From the NCBI RefSeq assembly GCF_016859285.1, contig NC_053418.1, positions 22,809,829-22,873,828 of the forward strand: 64,000 nucleotides of DNA, read 5' to 3'. The notes under the pieces were generated by a model that was not told the DNA's origin, searched no databases, and saw only the letters and a program-made list of their open reading frames with translations. Made by a program: the position numbers and the translations under genes. Of the stretch, positions 51,634-64,000 are shown one piece after another (position 1 is the stretch's first letter; the number at the start of each line of letters is the position of its first letter). The DNA comes from Xiphias gladius (Eukaryota; Chordata; Actinopteri; Istiophoriformes; Xiphiidae).

Positions 51634-54600
51634 ATGCAGCGGGTCACGGCGCAGCTTGTCGCCGGGCTGTTCGCAGCGGTGCTGTCGCTGCTGGCAGAGG
51701 GGTGTTTGGCGGAAGGCGGGGGCCCCAGCCTCGCTGAACGAGTCATCTGGGCTGTAAATGCCGGGGGTGAAGCACATGTAGACCTGCACGGTATTCACTT
51801 CAAAAAGGACCCGTTGGAAGGGAAAATTGGTAAAGGTGAGTTTATGTTAGCGGCGGTTGACCGCTAATATCAGTCTTCGTGTTTTGCGGGATATCACCTG
51901 CAAGTTGCTGCTAAGAGTGACATTGTGAAGGTAAATGCTGCTCCTCGGAGCTTGAGAAATTTCCAGCAACAACCTTTTTATGGTCGGCTTCCGCAAGTAA
52001 CTACAATCTAACGAGGAGTCAGCATAGAGGGCTACAGCTCCGCCCCTCTCAGCATATAGAGGAAGCAGGTGACGATGCGATCTAATTGACTGTAGAGTCA
52101 TTTACAAGAACAGAGAGGCTGTAATTGAAAGTTGGAGTGAAGGGCACTGTATTTCCCTGAGTGCAGGAAAAGGTCGGGGCTCGCCTAATGTGGTGCTTTG
52201 CTTGACTTCCGACCCGATCAGTTTTACTGAACCCGGTCGCTGTTCTCCTTTGTAGCCTCCGATTATGGGGTGCGTCTGCCAATCCTGCGCTCCAGTCCAG
52301 AGGACCAGATTCTGTATCAGACAGAGCGCTACAACGAGGACACTTTTGGATATGATGTTCCCATTCGTGAGGAAGGAGACTATATACTGGTTATGAAGTA
52401 TGCAGAAGTTTACTTTGCCCAGTCGCAGCAAAAGGTATGGCAATTGATATATCGGAGATATTCGAGTCTAATGTAGTGTGTGTATTTAATAAAGTTGTCA
52501 TTTTCATCTGCAGAGTGGTAGTTTGAGTGGACAATGTATGCAATGAGCACATTTTTGAGCACATTTTTTAAAATTAATACTTTACTTACACTTCTTTCTC
52601 CAGTTCATATCCAAAACGAAAGGCATGCCATTCTTGTTTGTTTTAATATACATGTCACTGCACATTGGTGTTCAGACAGGATTTGGGGAGTTGTTTGAAT
52701 ACCCATAAGTGTACTCTATTGATGACAACATGAATGTTGGCTGTTTATCACTATTGATTTTGGAAATATGCTCTTCTAGGTGTTTGACGTCCGTCTGAAC
52801 GGCCATGTGGTGGTGAAGGACCTGGATATCTTTGATCGAGTAGGTCACAGTACCGCTCATGATGAGATAGTGCCTTTCTCTATTCGACGTGGCAAGCTGA
52901 GTGTGCAAGGAGAGGTGTCCACTTTCAACGGCAAGCTCACTGTGGAATTCGTAAAGGTGAGCGGTTTTTATTTAAATTACTTGAGAAATTTCTTGATGTC
53001 ATTGTCTGTGAAAAAGAGTGTCAGTTTGATTATTTTGCAGTGACACTTTTCAATGGCATTTTGACATTGAAACAGGTTGATCAGGTAGGACATAATGTAG
53101 AAAAAGAGCCTCTATAAATGTATGCTGCTGCAATATCAGTTAAAGGTGCTCTGTGGAGGTTGTGACTAGTAGTGCCATGGAGCAATGCTTATGAGGAGTT
53201 GGTCCCCATTTTGTTTGTATCATACTCACATGTGAGGACACACATTCACACACATACAAAGGTGGTGTGACACATTCCTTCCAGTGATTTCACCGGTTCT
53301 GCTGGTCGACTATTAAAGCAAACATGGTTGTAAACAATGCACATTTTAAAATATTAATATTAATTTAAAAAATATTTTTCAAATTTTTTATGTGGAAGGA
53401 AGGAAAATAGTTCTCAGAAGAAAGCAGAATAAGTCACCCACTTAATATCTCTGCATACTAACTTGCATTCGTTTCAGACTTGAGCTCTATGGAAGTGTTA
53501 GTCCGACCAAGTAAAACTGCCATCATGGCTTTTATGAAAAAGTGAGTCTTGTCACTTATTGAAACAGGAGGCTGACATATAAAAGTGACAGCACATTTAC
53601 ATAATGAACTCCCTTGTGTGAAAGGGGCTGTTGACAGCCAGTTGGAGTGTGTGGGCCATGCAGATGAGTGACAACAGACCACAATCTGGTTGGCCTTTAT
53701 CATATTTGTTTACTTGTCATGTACTGCAGCTTTTAACTTTGCTCCCTAGTTCTCACTGAACTACCCTTCTGTGTAAATCAAGTTTCAAATTCTCCACTTA
53801 TCACCTCTTCTTCACGTTAGTGCTTCCTTGTCTTTGTTTCCCCTTTTCATAGATATGATTGCCAGTTACTTTGATTATGAAAGGACATTACAATATCCAA
53901 AAATCTGTTGTTAGTACTGTATAAATAAGAAATAGCTGGAGGACTTTGAAGTCTGTAGCCTGGCCATGAATCCATCATTCTCAGCCATTGAAAACAGCCT
54001 CTGATGAGGTTAGTAATTGTTTCACATCTCTCCTTGTCACATTTTATTCTCCGGTAATACATCTACTGTCTCCTGCCACATGCAGCAGCAGCGGTGTTGG
54101 TAATTTGGTTGTGTCTCCCCTTCACATTATCCAACAGCAATGCTATCTGTACTTTTTAGTCACTTCATACAATCTGACATGTATTACATTTGCTTTATGT
54201 TCTCTTTGTTATCAATACAGCACTATCTCATACTAGGATACTGCACTTCTGTTACTATTGGCATGGCTTTGTATTGACTGAAACAGTGGATGGCTGTGTA
54301 TCAGCATAGGTTTAATTTAATCTCCTGAAGCACAACTTGGCAGAAATGCTCAAGACTTTAATAGGAATACTTTATGATGCTCCAAACTACAATGTGTTAT
54401 TCACTGTAGATACTGGCACAGAATGACTTTCTTACTTGGCCCATATTTGCAACACTACTTCCAACACAGCAAAACATCACAGTTAGAGAGATTACGTTTG
54501 ATTCTGTTTAAGTCTGGGAAATACTCACAAATACTCATGAGGTTGCTGCAGGCGGTAGGAATATTATGTGTTCTATTTCTTCTGACATGATTAGTATTCC

Positions 54601-55617
54601 CTTTAAGCCCTGGGTTCTAACAAATGGAAGGATTATGCTAGTGGGTTTGTAGAACACGTGACTGTAGGCTAAATTTGTAGGATGAGATACATCAAAAAAG
54701 TTTTTCCACAGTGACCTCTTTCTTCATTTTATCATTTGTAAATCACTGGTTCTCTTTGTATTTTCTTTCTCTAAAAAAAATATAAGTGGGACACGCTGTC
54801 TGCTCCGTTTACAGACTAAAATCAAAGAAGGAAGGCATTTTTAATAATTCTTTTTTTTGTGTCAAACTGAGCATCATAGTAATATAAGGGTGCTCCAATC
54901 GTGTTTCTTGAAAGCGAAAGTGATTATTGACCAATGAAACTGTATTTTCTTTGTTTTTTTTACCTGAAGTTGTACCATTTTATTCAGCTATACTTAATCA
55001 CCACTCCACTGTGCTTTTGAAACTGCAGTTTTTAGTTCCTAAATACCTAATTTTTATTTTTATTTTTTTTTTATTTTGTCCACCCTGGGGTGTTGATCTG
55101 TTCTCTGTTTCAGGGTTATTATGACAACCCCAAAATCTGCGCACTCTATGTAATGAAGGGGACAGTAGAAGGTGAGTCCTGGGACTGCAAACATACTGTA
55201 ACCTTTAGCATTTTGCATAAAAACTCAATATACTGAGGAGTTTCTGATGTCTGGCTCATGTAAGCACTTTTGTATGGCAGATTTAGACTTAGTAGTAGTT
55301 ATATACCAGTGCTTAGACATATCCATACTTGTTATGTACCATTCTTACTGTTCGACCTTTTTTATTTGACAGATGTACCAAAACTTCAGCCTCACCCTGG
55401 CTTGGAGAAGACTGAAGAAGAGGAGGAGGAAGAGGAAGATAGTGAAGGAGGCGAGGAAGGTGGAAAGAAAAAAGTCCCAACAGGTTCTAAGAACAGGGTC
55501 CAGTCAGGCCCCCGAACACCAAACCCATACGCAGCTGACAACAGCAGCCTAATGTTTCCCATCCTTGTGGCGTTTGGGGTGTTCATCCCCACGCTGTTCT
55601 GCCTCTGTCGGCTGTGA
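51634..55617 (+). CDS. mlec: Malectin
   Basis: ER membrane lectin that binds diglucosylated N-glycans and works with ribophorin I in glycoprotein quality control. Exons 51634-51835, 52256-52434, 52780-52956, 55114-55171 and 55373-55617 give 286 aa (292 in human, as I recall). A signal peptide covers about residues 1-27. The malectin domain starts at [17 protein letters not shown] and includes [36 protein letters not shown] and [14 protein letters not shown], all near-identical to the human protein. A Glu-rich segment follows in exon 5, then a C-terminal transmembrane helix ([19 protein letters not shown]) and a short tail ending LCRL, giving type I topology. Intron phases are 1,0,0,1. The start is the first in-frame ATG; an upstream acceptor (TGTCTAG at 51608-51614) suggests an untranslated first exon. 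Confidence 0.96.
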
Positions 55618-58600
55618 GCTAAAACTAGCGGTCGAGGAGACGTCACGAGGACAAGACGGACATGAGACTATGAAGAGAGAGAGGGAGTGAAGGGGGGGAG
55701 GGGGTCAAGGTGACAACAGCAGCACAGGTTAAAGCATACATGCGGGAGAGAGCTGAAGGCTTAGAGAATATCAAGACGACGGAAGGAACAAAAAGAGACA
55801 ATAACTTTTCGGAAAGCCACTGCAAGATGAAGCAAACACTGCTGGTGAATTGTACCGTTGAGGAAACAGAAGGAGATGTAGGAAGTGTATGCTGTGGGCT
55901 TCTTTGAGAATGTGTTTCGCATCCACCTCTGCTGACCGTTTTGAACAATGTTAGTCATTTCCACTCAAGAGACTGGGCAGGATTTACAGATGCCAGTCTT
56001 CACGGTTTAAAGCCACATCTCAGCAGCTAAGTGATGCTCAGGAGTGATTGGTCTGGGCCCGTTTTCTAACCTGAAAAAACAAAGCTTTGTTTTGTACCAG
56101 GTGTGGGAAGGAAGCACACTCTGTTTAACACTCCTGCTCAGCATCTGGTCAGACATGTTACCTTCAAATTGGAAATGGTGCTGCTTAGATATTGGTTAAA
56201 TAGAATAGAAACCATGAGTCAGATGGTTAGTGGAAATACAGCTGCCATTTGAGAGGCTCCCATTTTTCTCAGCTTGTTGCATTTTTGTGTCCTGCATTGG
56301 TGTGCCATCATCTGTTTGCCATAACATGCTGAAAGAGGAAAGAAATTGGTGTTGAACCAGCTCTGTGGCTGGCGGAATTATTTGCTGTCTTCTGTCTAAC
56401 TCGGCTTGCCTTTACATAAATATAGGTTGGGTTTCAAAAATTTGTTATTTAAGGGCCATAAAAAGTGTCCTCATCAGTGATCACAAATTTAAAGTCTTTG
56501 TTGGATTCTTTTTTTTTTTTTTTTTTTTGTATGTTTGTTTGTTTTGTTGTTTTTTTTTTTCATCAAGGATTGATCCATTTTAAACTTCAGACTTTACAAG
56601 GTGTGAATGTTTTGAACCTTCAACAGTTTCTTTCAATAAGACACGCCATACTTGCATTCAGTAAGAGTCAAAGTTTATGCTGTGAAATGCTAAAGTTCAA
56701 GTCATGATTGATCATTACATTGCTGTATTTTAGGTGATCTTTGCCTTTTCTGTTCGTTCATTATTTATGCATGCCTGCCTTTCTGTTTCACCAAAGAATG
56801 TCTTTTTAAATTTTTTTTAGAAAAGGAAAACTTGGTGGCCTGTTTAATTTGAGAAATAGCTTGCAAATTTCAATCTGTGATGTCTCTGTGGCTAACGGTT
56901 TAACTGGGAATAGCTGGGCATACAGCATGCTTAGCACATAAAATTGATAACAGTTGATTTAGTGGAACAGAGTGTTTCCACTTTTTATATCAGTGGCTAG
57001 ATTCGAGGGGAGAGTTCTAATTTTTTTTTTTTTTTTTTTTTCGTCACAAATTTTTGTTTTCAATTTAAAACGGAATACAGTGTTGACTCTGATGGGCCAT
57101 GAACTTCAGTCCCTGTTATCGGATGCTGAGAGAACAAGCCACTGGAGCCCGATGTTAATGTAATAAATCATGAGAATCTGTGCCAGTCAATGCACTTATT
57201 TTGTACCAAGTCGCTCTGTGTGTACCACAAGTTCATCCAACTGCAGAAAGAGATCAGAAAGCTCAACATTGGTGTGAGTAGAAAATCAAATTTGTACCAG
57301 ATGTTCTAGATCAACATGGGTTCAATATTTCCACATTCTTCACTCAGCCTTTTCAGATCTGTTGTCTTAAAACTTTTTCATGTGGACTGCACCATTTTGT
57401 TGATTCAGTTTGAACTTTCAGTGCAATTAAGCTACTTGTTCTGGTCCTTGATTTGATTGAACAAACTGGGGATAAAACTTAATCTTTGAGCCTTTTGTTT
57501 TTTCAACATGGCCATATTATCAGAGTCCAGTTTTACTGTGTTTTAGCCACAGCCTTTGGACAATGATAGCCTTTTCGGTGTGAAGTGAAAAGCAGCTTTG
57601 TTCTTCGTTTTTAGTGGAGTTGTTGTGAACCTTCCTAATTATGTTTGTAGTTAATTCCCTTAAGTGCTTAGCTCTACTCCAAGGACAATTTTGTAATGTT
57701 GCCTGTTTCACTAATGCGTCTTAAATGCCCCTCCGCGCACCAGTATTCAGTATTGCTGTTGCCATATATGCAGTACTTGAAAAACGGTTATTAGTAATTT
57801 TGGTGTTGCGGATCCTCCTTCACTCCTTGATTCTCCTTCCCTTGATGGTGGGCAACAACTTAGTGCCAGAAAATATTCAGTCAGTTGTTGGCGGGTTTGG
57901 TATTTCTGTTTTTTGTTTTGTTTGTTTGTTTGTTTGTTTTTTTTCTTTTTTTTTTTCTTTTTTTTTTTTGTAAACTATTTAAGACATATAAGCACCTTTT
58001 TTTCCTCTGAAAAGATGCAAAAATATCATTTAATTCAGCACCAAAGTCACCGTGTTGTTCATCTGCAAGTCTACACAGTTGCGTGTGTATATAAGGTACA
58101 AGATCACACTTTTTATTGTGTGATGCAAGTTTTGATCTCATCACTTTTGTGTTGTAGCTGGTGTTAGGGTTTTTAAATTTTTTTTCTCGTGAGGAAGAAT
58201 TTGTGGCCTTTCTTCTGGGGAGGAATGGTTGTTGGTACAGAGTATAAAAAAATTTAATGGACAGCCAGATGAACTGACTGTCGGAAAGTCAAATAAATGA
58301 GATTATGTCTGAAAATGTGGGATCTTCCATTCTATTATATATAATTTAAATCAGAGTGGGGCTGATCTGGAGATACATTATAATACGCTTGGATTTGTAT
58401 GTTTGAATTTTTTTCCTCAGGATCTGTTGTTTTTGAGTTTTTAAAACGTCATATTCTATTGGTGTGACATTTTGCACTGCCTCATGTATTTTAAAATCAT
58501 TTTTTTTGTGTGTTTGTCTTTGTTGCCTTGAATTGTTGAATACAACGTGCTTTACCATCATTCGCCTTGAGGTTGCTCTTTTGTTGGCTTATATCAAATT

Positions 58601-59580
58601 AGCCCCTTTTAGTTTCTTCTGTTAAACGCACTTTTCAGGGCTAGATTTTCATTCCGAACAAACAGCTCTTGTTAAGAGTAAAGGACGCCTGTGGGTAGAA
58701 TTAATATATTTTGAGTCTGGTGTTAACCTCAACTTTTCTAGGAGCAGAACCAGTCAAAAATAAATAGAAAATTTGAGAGATCGGTGTGAAATGTAAATGT
58801 CCAGCACTTGTTTCCTAGAGTCCTATCACTAATGTATTTAGCTTCTCAGCCTTTTTCAGACCTGTTCTCAATACATTTCACAACTGAATGAACTGGCGAG
58901 GAATGAAGATCTGCTCTCGGTGTTTGTTTTTTCACGAGAACCAAAGAGTTGCTGCCCTTCCATCCAAATTCTTCAACACGGTGTCCTAACATGACGCTAA
59001 GGGTTCTTGTTTTCCTTCATCCTCTTTTCTTTCTCGCCTGGTGAAGCAGAGAATAAGTCTTGTCATCAGATTTCTCACCACTAATTATCCACCTGCCATG
59101 ACATCAATCTTCTTGAAGTTTTCATCTGAAAAGAGTCATTGTAATTGTTCTGTAATTAATGTAAAGTTGTTTTTGAGATGAACGCTTTCAGCTTGATGCT
59201 ATTTTTTCTTTTTTTGCTTTTTTTTATTTTTAAAGCCGCTGAACGTGTGAGATGAATTAAAACTGAGACAAATTTGAACAGCAAAAGATCAGCCAACTGC
59301 GGCTATTGTCCAGGCAGCGGACCACATACACAAATGGCGAGGTCTGCCACCACTCACACAGTGCGAGTGAGTGTGTGATTAGATATGAGTCCTACTGTAT
59401 AGATATACATGGGTTGGATAAAGAACTGCTCTTCTGAAGGCTGTAGGCAGCAGCAGGTGGAATGAAAAAGATATTCAAGACCTCTGATTTTACTCAGATG
59501 TGGCATACATCTGCAGAATGGGAAATGCTGATACATGCTGTCTCTTTTTAATAAATGTGCTATTTTATCAGAATTTGTCA
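55618..59580 (+). other. mlec: mlec 3'UTR region
   Basis: AT-rich with several T-homopolymers (56508-56530, 57018-57042, 57937-57970). AATAAA at 58292-58297 and at 59550-59555 are candidate proximal and distal polyadenylation signals, implying a 2.7- or 3.9-kb 3'UTR. No coding exon seen. Confidence 0.5.
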
Positions 59581-60270
59581 CTGCTGTTTCTCGAGTTCAA
59601 CATCCCTGCATTGCCGCTGAGTGCTTCGTGAGGTCATTTGGTATTTAACATCAGTCTTGTGTTCAAGTCAATTTGTCTTATGACACGTACTGTGCCTGTG
59701 AATTCACAATATCCAAAGTGTGAAGCATTTTGGAATTATGCAACTTTGTGAATGGTTAAATACCTCGAAACTCTTTTTGAAAAGAAAAAAAAAATTAACA
59801 GAGCAGCCACAGCTAAGTCCAGCGGGGTCACAGCAAAATGTACAGGCCCTTTGTTTGTCCAGGTGTTGTTTTTTTTTTTTTTCCTCCACCTTTCCCCACC
59901 AACTGTGAAAACTTCTTTAAATAGAACCACATATCTAAAGGTTGTTGGGAACAGAATATTTAAAAGACAAACACAGCTGAACAAAGTCAAAGAACCACAT
60001 CCACTAACTGAGGTGACCACACGCTATAGTCCAGAGGCATTGTTAGATTAAGTTTTAATAATAACCAAAGAATGACTCCATAAACTTAGAGTATATCATT
60101 CATTATTTACAATTGTGTATATATATATTTTTTTTCAAAACATAACATTTATAAATTAATAGATTTGATAATGAAGTGCATCATTTCCTTGTATGTCTTT
60201 TCAATTAAAAGAGAGTAATTCAGCAGATAAAATGTTTCCATGCAGAACACAGTCCAGTCTCAGTTTGACT

Positions 60271-62326
60271 TCATCTGTAGTACAGAGCCATGAAAGGTGT
60301 GTGTGAGAGGTGAACACCGCCAATACCACAGGAAACCCCAACTCCAGCCTGACTGCAGCCCAGGATCAAGCCCAGCTCCAGAGCAGGCAGCGCGCTGGCA
60401 ACCCCATCCCCCCACACATCACCATCAGTGTCCTGCAGAGCGTGAGGAGCTGGCTTTTCTCCCGGTGGATCCCCCCTGGAAGAAAACACCATCCGCCGCA
60501 TGTTCACCAAGCTGGGACCCCCTCCGGCACCACCCGCTGCCTCTAGCAGACTCTGGAAAAGGAACAGCAGGTCCACCCTCAGCTCCACCGTGTTGCCCCT
60601 TGACCAAAAACTGTACCTAAAGGAAGCAAAAGACAACAGAGTTTCAACTAAGCCTCAGACTCTCAGAGGCCATCAGCTCAACGCTGTCTATATAGGCCTT
60701 AAGACTAATGGCTGAAATGAAAAATATGCGTAAAACAGTGAATTGGCAAAAGTAAAGATGATATTGAGAGTAGAGTCTGTACCTTGTGGGAAGGCTGCGT
60801 TTTGCCATGGATGGAAGCACAGGATGGATATCCAGGTGATGTGCGTTGGAGAGCTGAAGGTGAAGCTCGGCTCTTGTAACTGTCAGTGATAAAATCTCCC
60901 TGGTGAGCAGAAACTCCACATCTGTATCTGGGGAGGAGGAGAAGGCGAGGAAGTCAAGGGTCTGTCACAGTACGGTGTGAGAGGAAGCATTTCACGCCAC
61001 AGAGCAGCACATAAATCCCAGGGATCAAAAAAGGGATCTCTGCCACAGAGGTAATGTTCTCACGCCTGATACCTTTGTTGATCTGTCAGCGGGACATCTC
61101 AACAATTCGCGGAGGGGACATTAAGCCTAAGCTAAGACTCATTTGGATGCAGAGAACACAGTCCCCTATAGAGCTGTATTAATCAAGCTATTAACGTCAG
61201 CCAAACCGCTCCTCGAGCACACCGGCCTTCAAGTCCACAGCTCCTGACGTTCCTGCGCGGTGCCACTCCTTCAGCGCCACATGCCGGACGCGCCTTGCTG
61301 GGTGTAGACGGCATCTGCCATCCTCCCGGTGGCTGTTCATCTGAACATGGCCGCGAAAAACCTCGGAGTTTTTGCGAGAGCGGGTCGTCCGCGCAGCTCC
61401 CGGGGTCGCGGAGCGGTTTCGATCTCTGGACTAAAAGGGCGACTCGCGGGAGTTTTAACGAGGAAAGTGGGCTCTCAATGAACAGCCTTGTGTGCTGTAG
61501 GCAGGTACTTGATACCGAATCTGAAGAGCACGCCACATGGCCACGGGAATCGCTTTAGCCTAAACGTGAGAAATGGCAGTGATGTGTTATGATGCAGCTG
61601 GAGGGCTCGTTCCCCACTAAGGTTTGCGCTCTCTAAACCCTCCGCACTGGTTGATGTGGTCTCGCACTACAGCCTGCGTGTGGGTTTCAGTGTTGCTTTG
61701 AGCCACATCTCGTGGAATAAACTGACGGAAATAAACTTGCCCTTCATTTCTCTGGCTGAGCTCCGCAGCCCACCGGGGGCCCCCTTGTGCGCCTCTTCTT
61801 AAATCACTCCAGACCAACCCAAACACAAGCCACTAATTTAAGATCTGCAGTATAAGAACAAAGTTTACCAGAAGAGGGCATGGATCTGTTTTGACTCACC
61901 TCCTCTCAGGCGACCTTGAATCCCTTTGACGCTTCTGCAGTTTAGTCCTTCCTGGCAGCAGTGGTAAACCCGTCGGACAAAGCTGAAAAGGGACTTTCCT
62001 GGGAAGACCAGGCCCGGGGAGGCTCCGGGGGAAAAAGGCCGAACGCGGAGTTGCAACACTGTTGCATTATCCTCGGGAGCTTGCCGAGTGTTTTCGAGCC
62101 AAGGCGCAGCCAGCTCTGCACACCGCTCCCGGTGCGTCTCTTCGGTCCCGCGCCTCAACCGCCTCGACCCGCCCGTGCGTAAGGTCGCCCCGGAGGATCC
62201 ATCGGGGGTTCGGGGCGACTGTGACACGAATCCCAGCGTGTCCACTGCGCGACCAAACACTCCAGTGTCACTTGTCATCACCGAGAGAAGAAATAGAGCA
62301 ATCCAAATGCAGTGCGAGGAGGCCAT
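60271..62326 (-). CDS. Unnamed secreted protein, 305 aa, TGF-beta-propeptide-like pattern
   Basis: Exons 62326-61900, 60927-60783 and 60616-60271 join in frame (phases 1 and 2) to 305 aa. I do not recognise the gene. The start has a strong Kozak context (CCACCATGG) and begins a signal peptide (MASSHCIWIALFLLSVMTSD). A basic site (SRRLRRG) follows at about residues 54-60, then one N-glycosylation sequon (DNAT). Exon 1 ends with a cysteine cluster (YHCCQEGLNC) and SVKGIQGRLRG. Exon 2 has VTRAELHLQLSNAHHLDIHP; exon 3 has TVELRVDLLFLFQSL, then a Gly-rich stretch and a C-terminus ending MALYYR. The AEL-x-L motif followed by an amphipathic VELRVDLLFLF strand recalls TGF-beta propeptides, but there is no cystine-knot domain. 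A TATA box lies about 100 bp upstream of the ATG. mlec is its convergent neighbour. Confidence 0.72.
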
Positions 62327-62425
62327 GGTGGGATTTCTAAATCCTGACCTTTGGATCTTCACTGATGAATAACAGACAGCTTCTCTGTGGTGCCAGCTCT
62401 CCATCCGGCGGGCTTGGTCTGTCTG

Positions 62426-62433
62426 CTATATAC
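62426..62433 (-). promoter_or_regulatory. TATA box of the unnamed secreted-protein gene
   Basis: The minus strand reads CCGGTATATAGC. A start about 30 bases downstream (near 62398) would give a leader of about 70 bases before the strong-Kozak ATG at 62326. Confidence 0.5.
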
Positions 62434-63732
62434 CGGACTGACAATGGGGACATCTTACCACTTAGAATTTGAATCCTGACCCTCCTCACAGTCCCTGCCC
62501 CTCTTTTTTGTTCGTACCTTTAACCACCCATTTGCCCCCTACTGCTTTCTTTTAATGCGCCTGCATAATGAGGCGCCCCTAACAGCGCCGACCCCGTCCA
62601 TTCAAATTCAGCTACTCAGCTAATGACTCTAATTACTCCACATTTGGATCATCAAGAACGATCTCATTTGCAACACATGTAGCACAGAACCTTTCGGACC
62701 GAGCATGAACAATAACGTTTTATGGAGCATGTGTTGGGCTTGCGCACGTCGCCCCTCGGTCAGGCTCAACCATTTTGAAACGGGGCATTAAGCCCGAGGT
62801 GGAAAAACCACGGGGGCTAGGGTCACATGCAGGCCGCCGATGGCCCTAATAGGGCCCGCGTAGCCCATTGTGGTTTCAAACAAGCATTTACAAAAGTAGC
62901 TCACACAAAATCCAACACTGAGAGGATCATATATTCATTTAAGTTGCACTAATAATGCACCACAGGGAATCTCCTCTCAACAAACTTTCGAATTCAGACA
63001 TTTGTTTTAAACAAATGACCCTTAATGGGCGGGGGGAAAAAAACAGTAGATCTAGCAGCTGAATAGTTAAATAAAACTTTTGTTACCAAAGAGTTGATTT
63101 GAAATAAATAGACATTTGTATAAAAGCTTTTTTTTCTTTTAGATTATGTTAGGAATTGATGTAATAAACCAATACAGTTTTGCAGCATCTGCAGGAAGGA
63201 AAAGCATGCTTCTGTACAAATGCACTATATTGAACAGTATAAAGATTTAATTTTGCCTTAGTCCAAGTTTCTCTTTAAATTAATAAATACAAGTATGAGG
63301 AATTATTACTATTTGCTCACTTATTATTATTTAGTGCATTAGGGACATGACAGAAAAGATCTGTAAAGTGAAAAGGTTAAAAAAAGGTGTGCAGTGTGTG
63401 ACCAGAAGCTTAAAAATTGTAGTTGATACAAAAGGTATTGTCTTTTAGCAGGACAGAAATAAAGTGCAGAGAGAAAGAAAGTATTTCAAACTAATTTTCA
63501 TAGCAATTTTATATTTATGATACAAATATAAAAGAAATAGTTACGTTATGAATATGAGTGCCTTAATGTTTCATGACACATCACATGCAAATATCAGACA
63601 ATCTGTCGTGGGATCAAGGTAACCACAGCAGCTTCCTCACGTCTTCTGTGTTGATTTTAAAGTTATTCACAGGGACAGTTCTGCATTAAATAACTTCCAA
63701 ACACCCAGAGCAGAGGTCACATTGCTGGCACG
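62434..63732. other. Spacer between two minus-strand genes
   Basis: The right part should be the 3'UTR of the gene ending at 63733. The left part contains homeodomain-like TAAT cores (GCTAATGACTCTAATTACTC, about 62620-62639) and a short palindrome (GGCCCTAATAGGGCC, near 62843) just upstream of the secreted-protein promoter. No coding exon seen. Confidence 0.35.
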
Positions 63733-63904
63733 TCAGAGCAGGTTAACCCCGTGTTTCAGCAGTCTGTGTCGGGCCTTGCTGGGCAGCGAGAACGCGCTGT
63801 CCTGGTGGTTGGGGATGCCGGAGTTCCTCAACGATCCCCCGTGCTGCTGGAAGTAAGTCTCCTGGGCCACGCTGCGGGTTCCGTACACAGCAGCACCGGC
63901 ACTC
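63733..63904 (-). CDS. Putative last coding exon of an unidentified gene (partial)
   Basis: On the minus strand, an acceptor (ATTTTCACCGCAG) ends at 63905 and opens a frame of 56 codons plus one base, closed by TGA at 63733-63735. It reads [20 protein letters not shown] and ends [14 protein letters not shown]. The exon is GC-rich with G/C-biased third positions, unlike its AT-rich surroundings, which supports coding. The upstream exons lie beyond the window. I do not recognise the protein; another frame is also open across part of the exon, so the frame is a judgement. Confidence 0.45.
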
Positions 63905-64000
63905 CTGCGGTGAAAATGACGCCGCAGGAGAAATTTCAAGCATGTAGAACGATGACATGCAACAGAAAAGCGCAGAGTGGCATGGTAAAGAGACACACAG

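Noticed and set aside
61183-61558. Overlapping frames on both strands within the first intron of the unnamed secreted-protein gene
   Set aside because: GC-rich intron sequence with no compatible splice sites in phase with the flanking exons; could be a regulatory CpG patch but no evidence beyond composition.
62835-62855. CArG-like box in GGCCCTAATAGGGCC
   Set aside because: Only five A/T bases lie between CC and GG, whereas a serum-response element needs six.

Overview
The window is nuclear DNA from a ray-finned fish, most likely a percomorph teleost. Coding exons are short, with GT-AG introns and preserved phases. The gene content is purely vertebrate, and the spacers carry TG/TA microsatellites and small inverted-repeat elements of the kind common in spiny-rayed fish. 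No prokaryotic, viral or organellar segment, retroelement coding region, CRISPR array, tRNA or rRNA was seen.

Layout, left to right. A gamma-glutamyltransferase gene of the GGT1 type runs off the left edge on the minus strand (198-3734; its 5' eight coding exons are present). Head-to-head with it lies lrrc75b on the plus strand (7966-19322, four coding exons). Tail-to-tail with lrrc75b is a complete second gamma-glutamyltransferase of the GGT5 type on the minus strand (22958-29519, twelve coding exons, 560 aa). The GGT5-type gene is head-to-head with asphd2 (33561-35475, three coding exons, 369 aa). Then follow cabp1 (40712-47548) and mlec/malectin (51634-55617) on the plus strand. Near the right edge are two minus-strand genes I could not name: a complete three-exon secreted protein of 305 aa (60271-62326) and a putative last exon of another gene (63733-63904).

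The genes do not form one pathway. The two GGT genes act at the cell surface on glutathione conjugates, asphd2 is a membrane Fe(II)/2-oxoglutarate hydroxylase-like protein, cabp1 encodes calmodulin-like neuronal Ca2+ sensors, and malectin is an ER glucose-lectin. They are linked by ancestry: GGT1, LRRC75B, GGT5 and ASPHD2 map to human 22q11-q12, and CABP1 and MLEC to 12q24.31, so this block preserves an old 12q/22q linkage.

The best leads are: an alternative-exon set in cabp1, including a 32-nt microexon that restores frame to the myristoylated long form; two coding-exon acceptors whose upstream tract is a microsatellite ((TG)n in asphd2, (ATCC)n in the GGT5-type gene); and the unnamed secreted protein, whose sequence pattern recalls a TGF-beta propeptide without a cystine-knot domain. 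Exon limits were placed by hand from splice signals and protein similarity recalled from known families; no database search was run.
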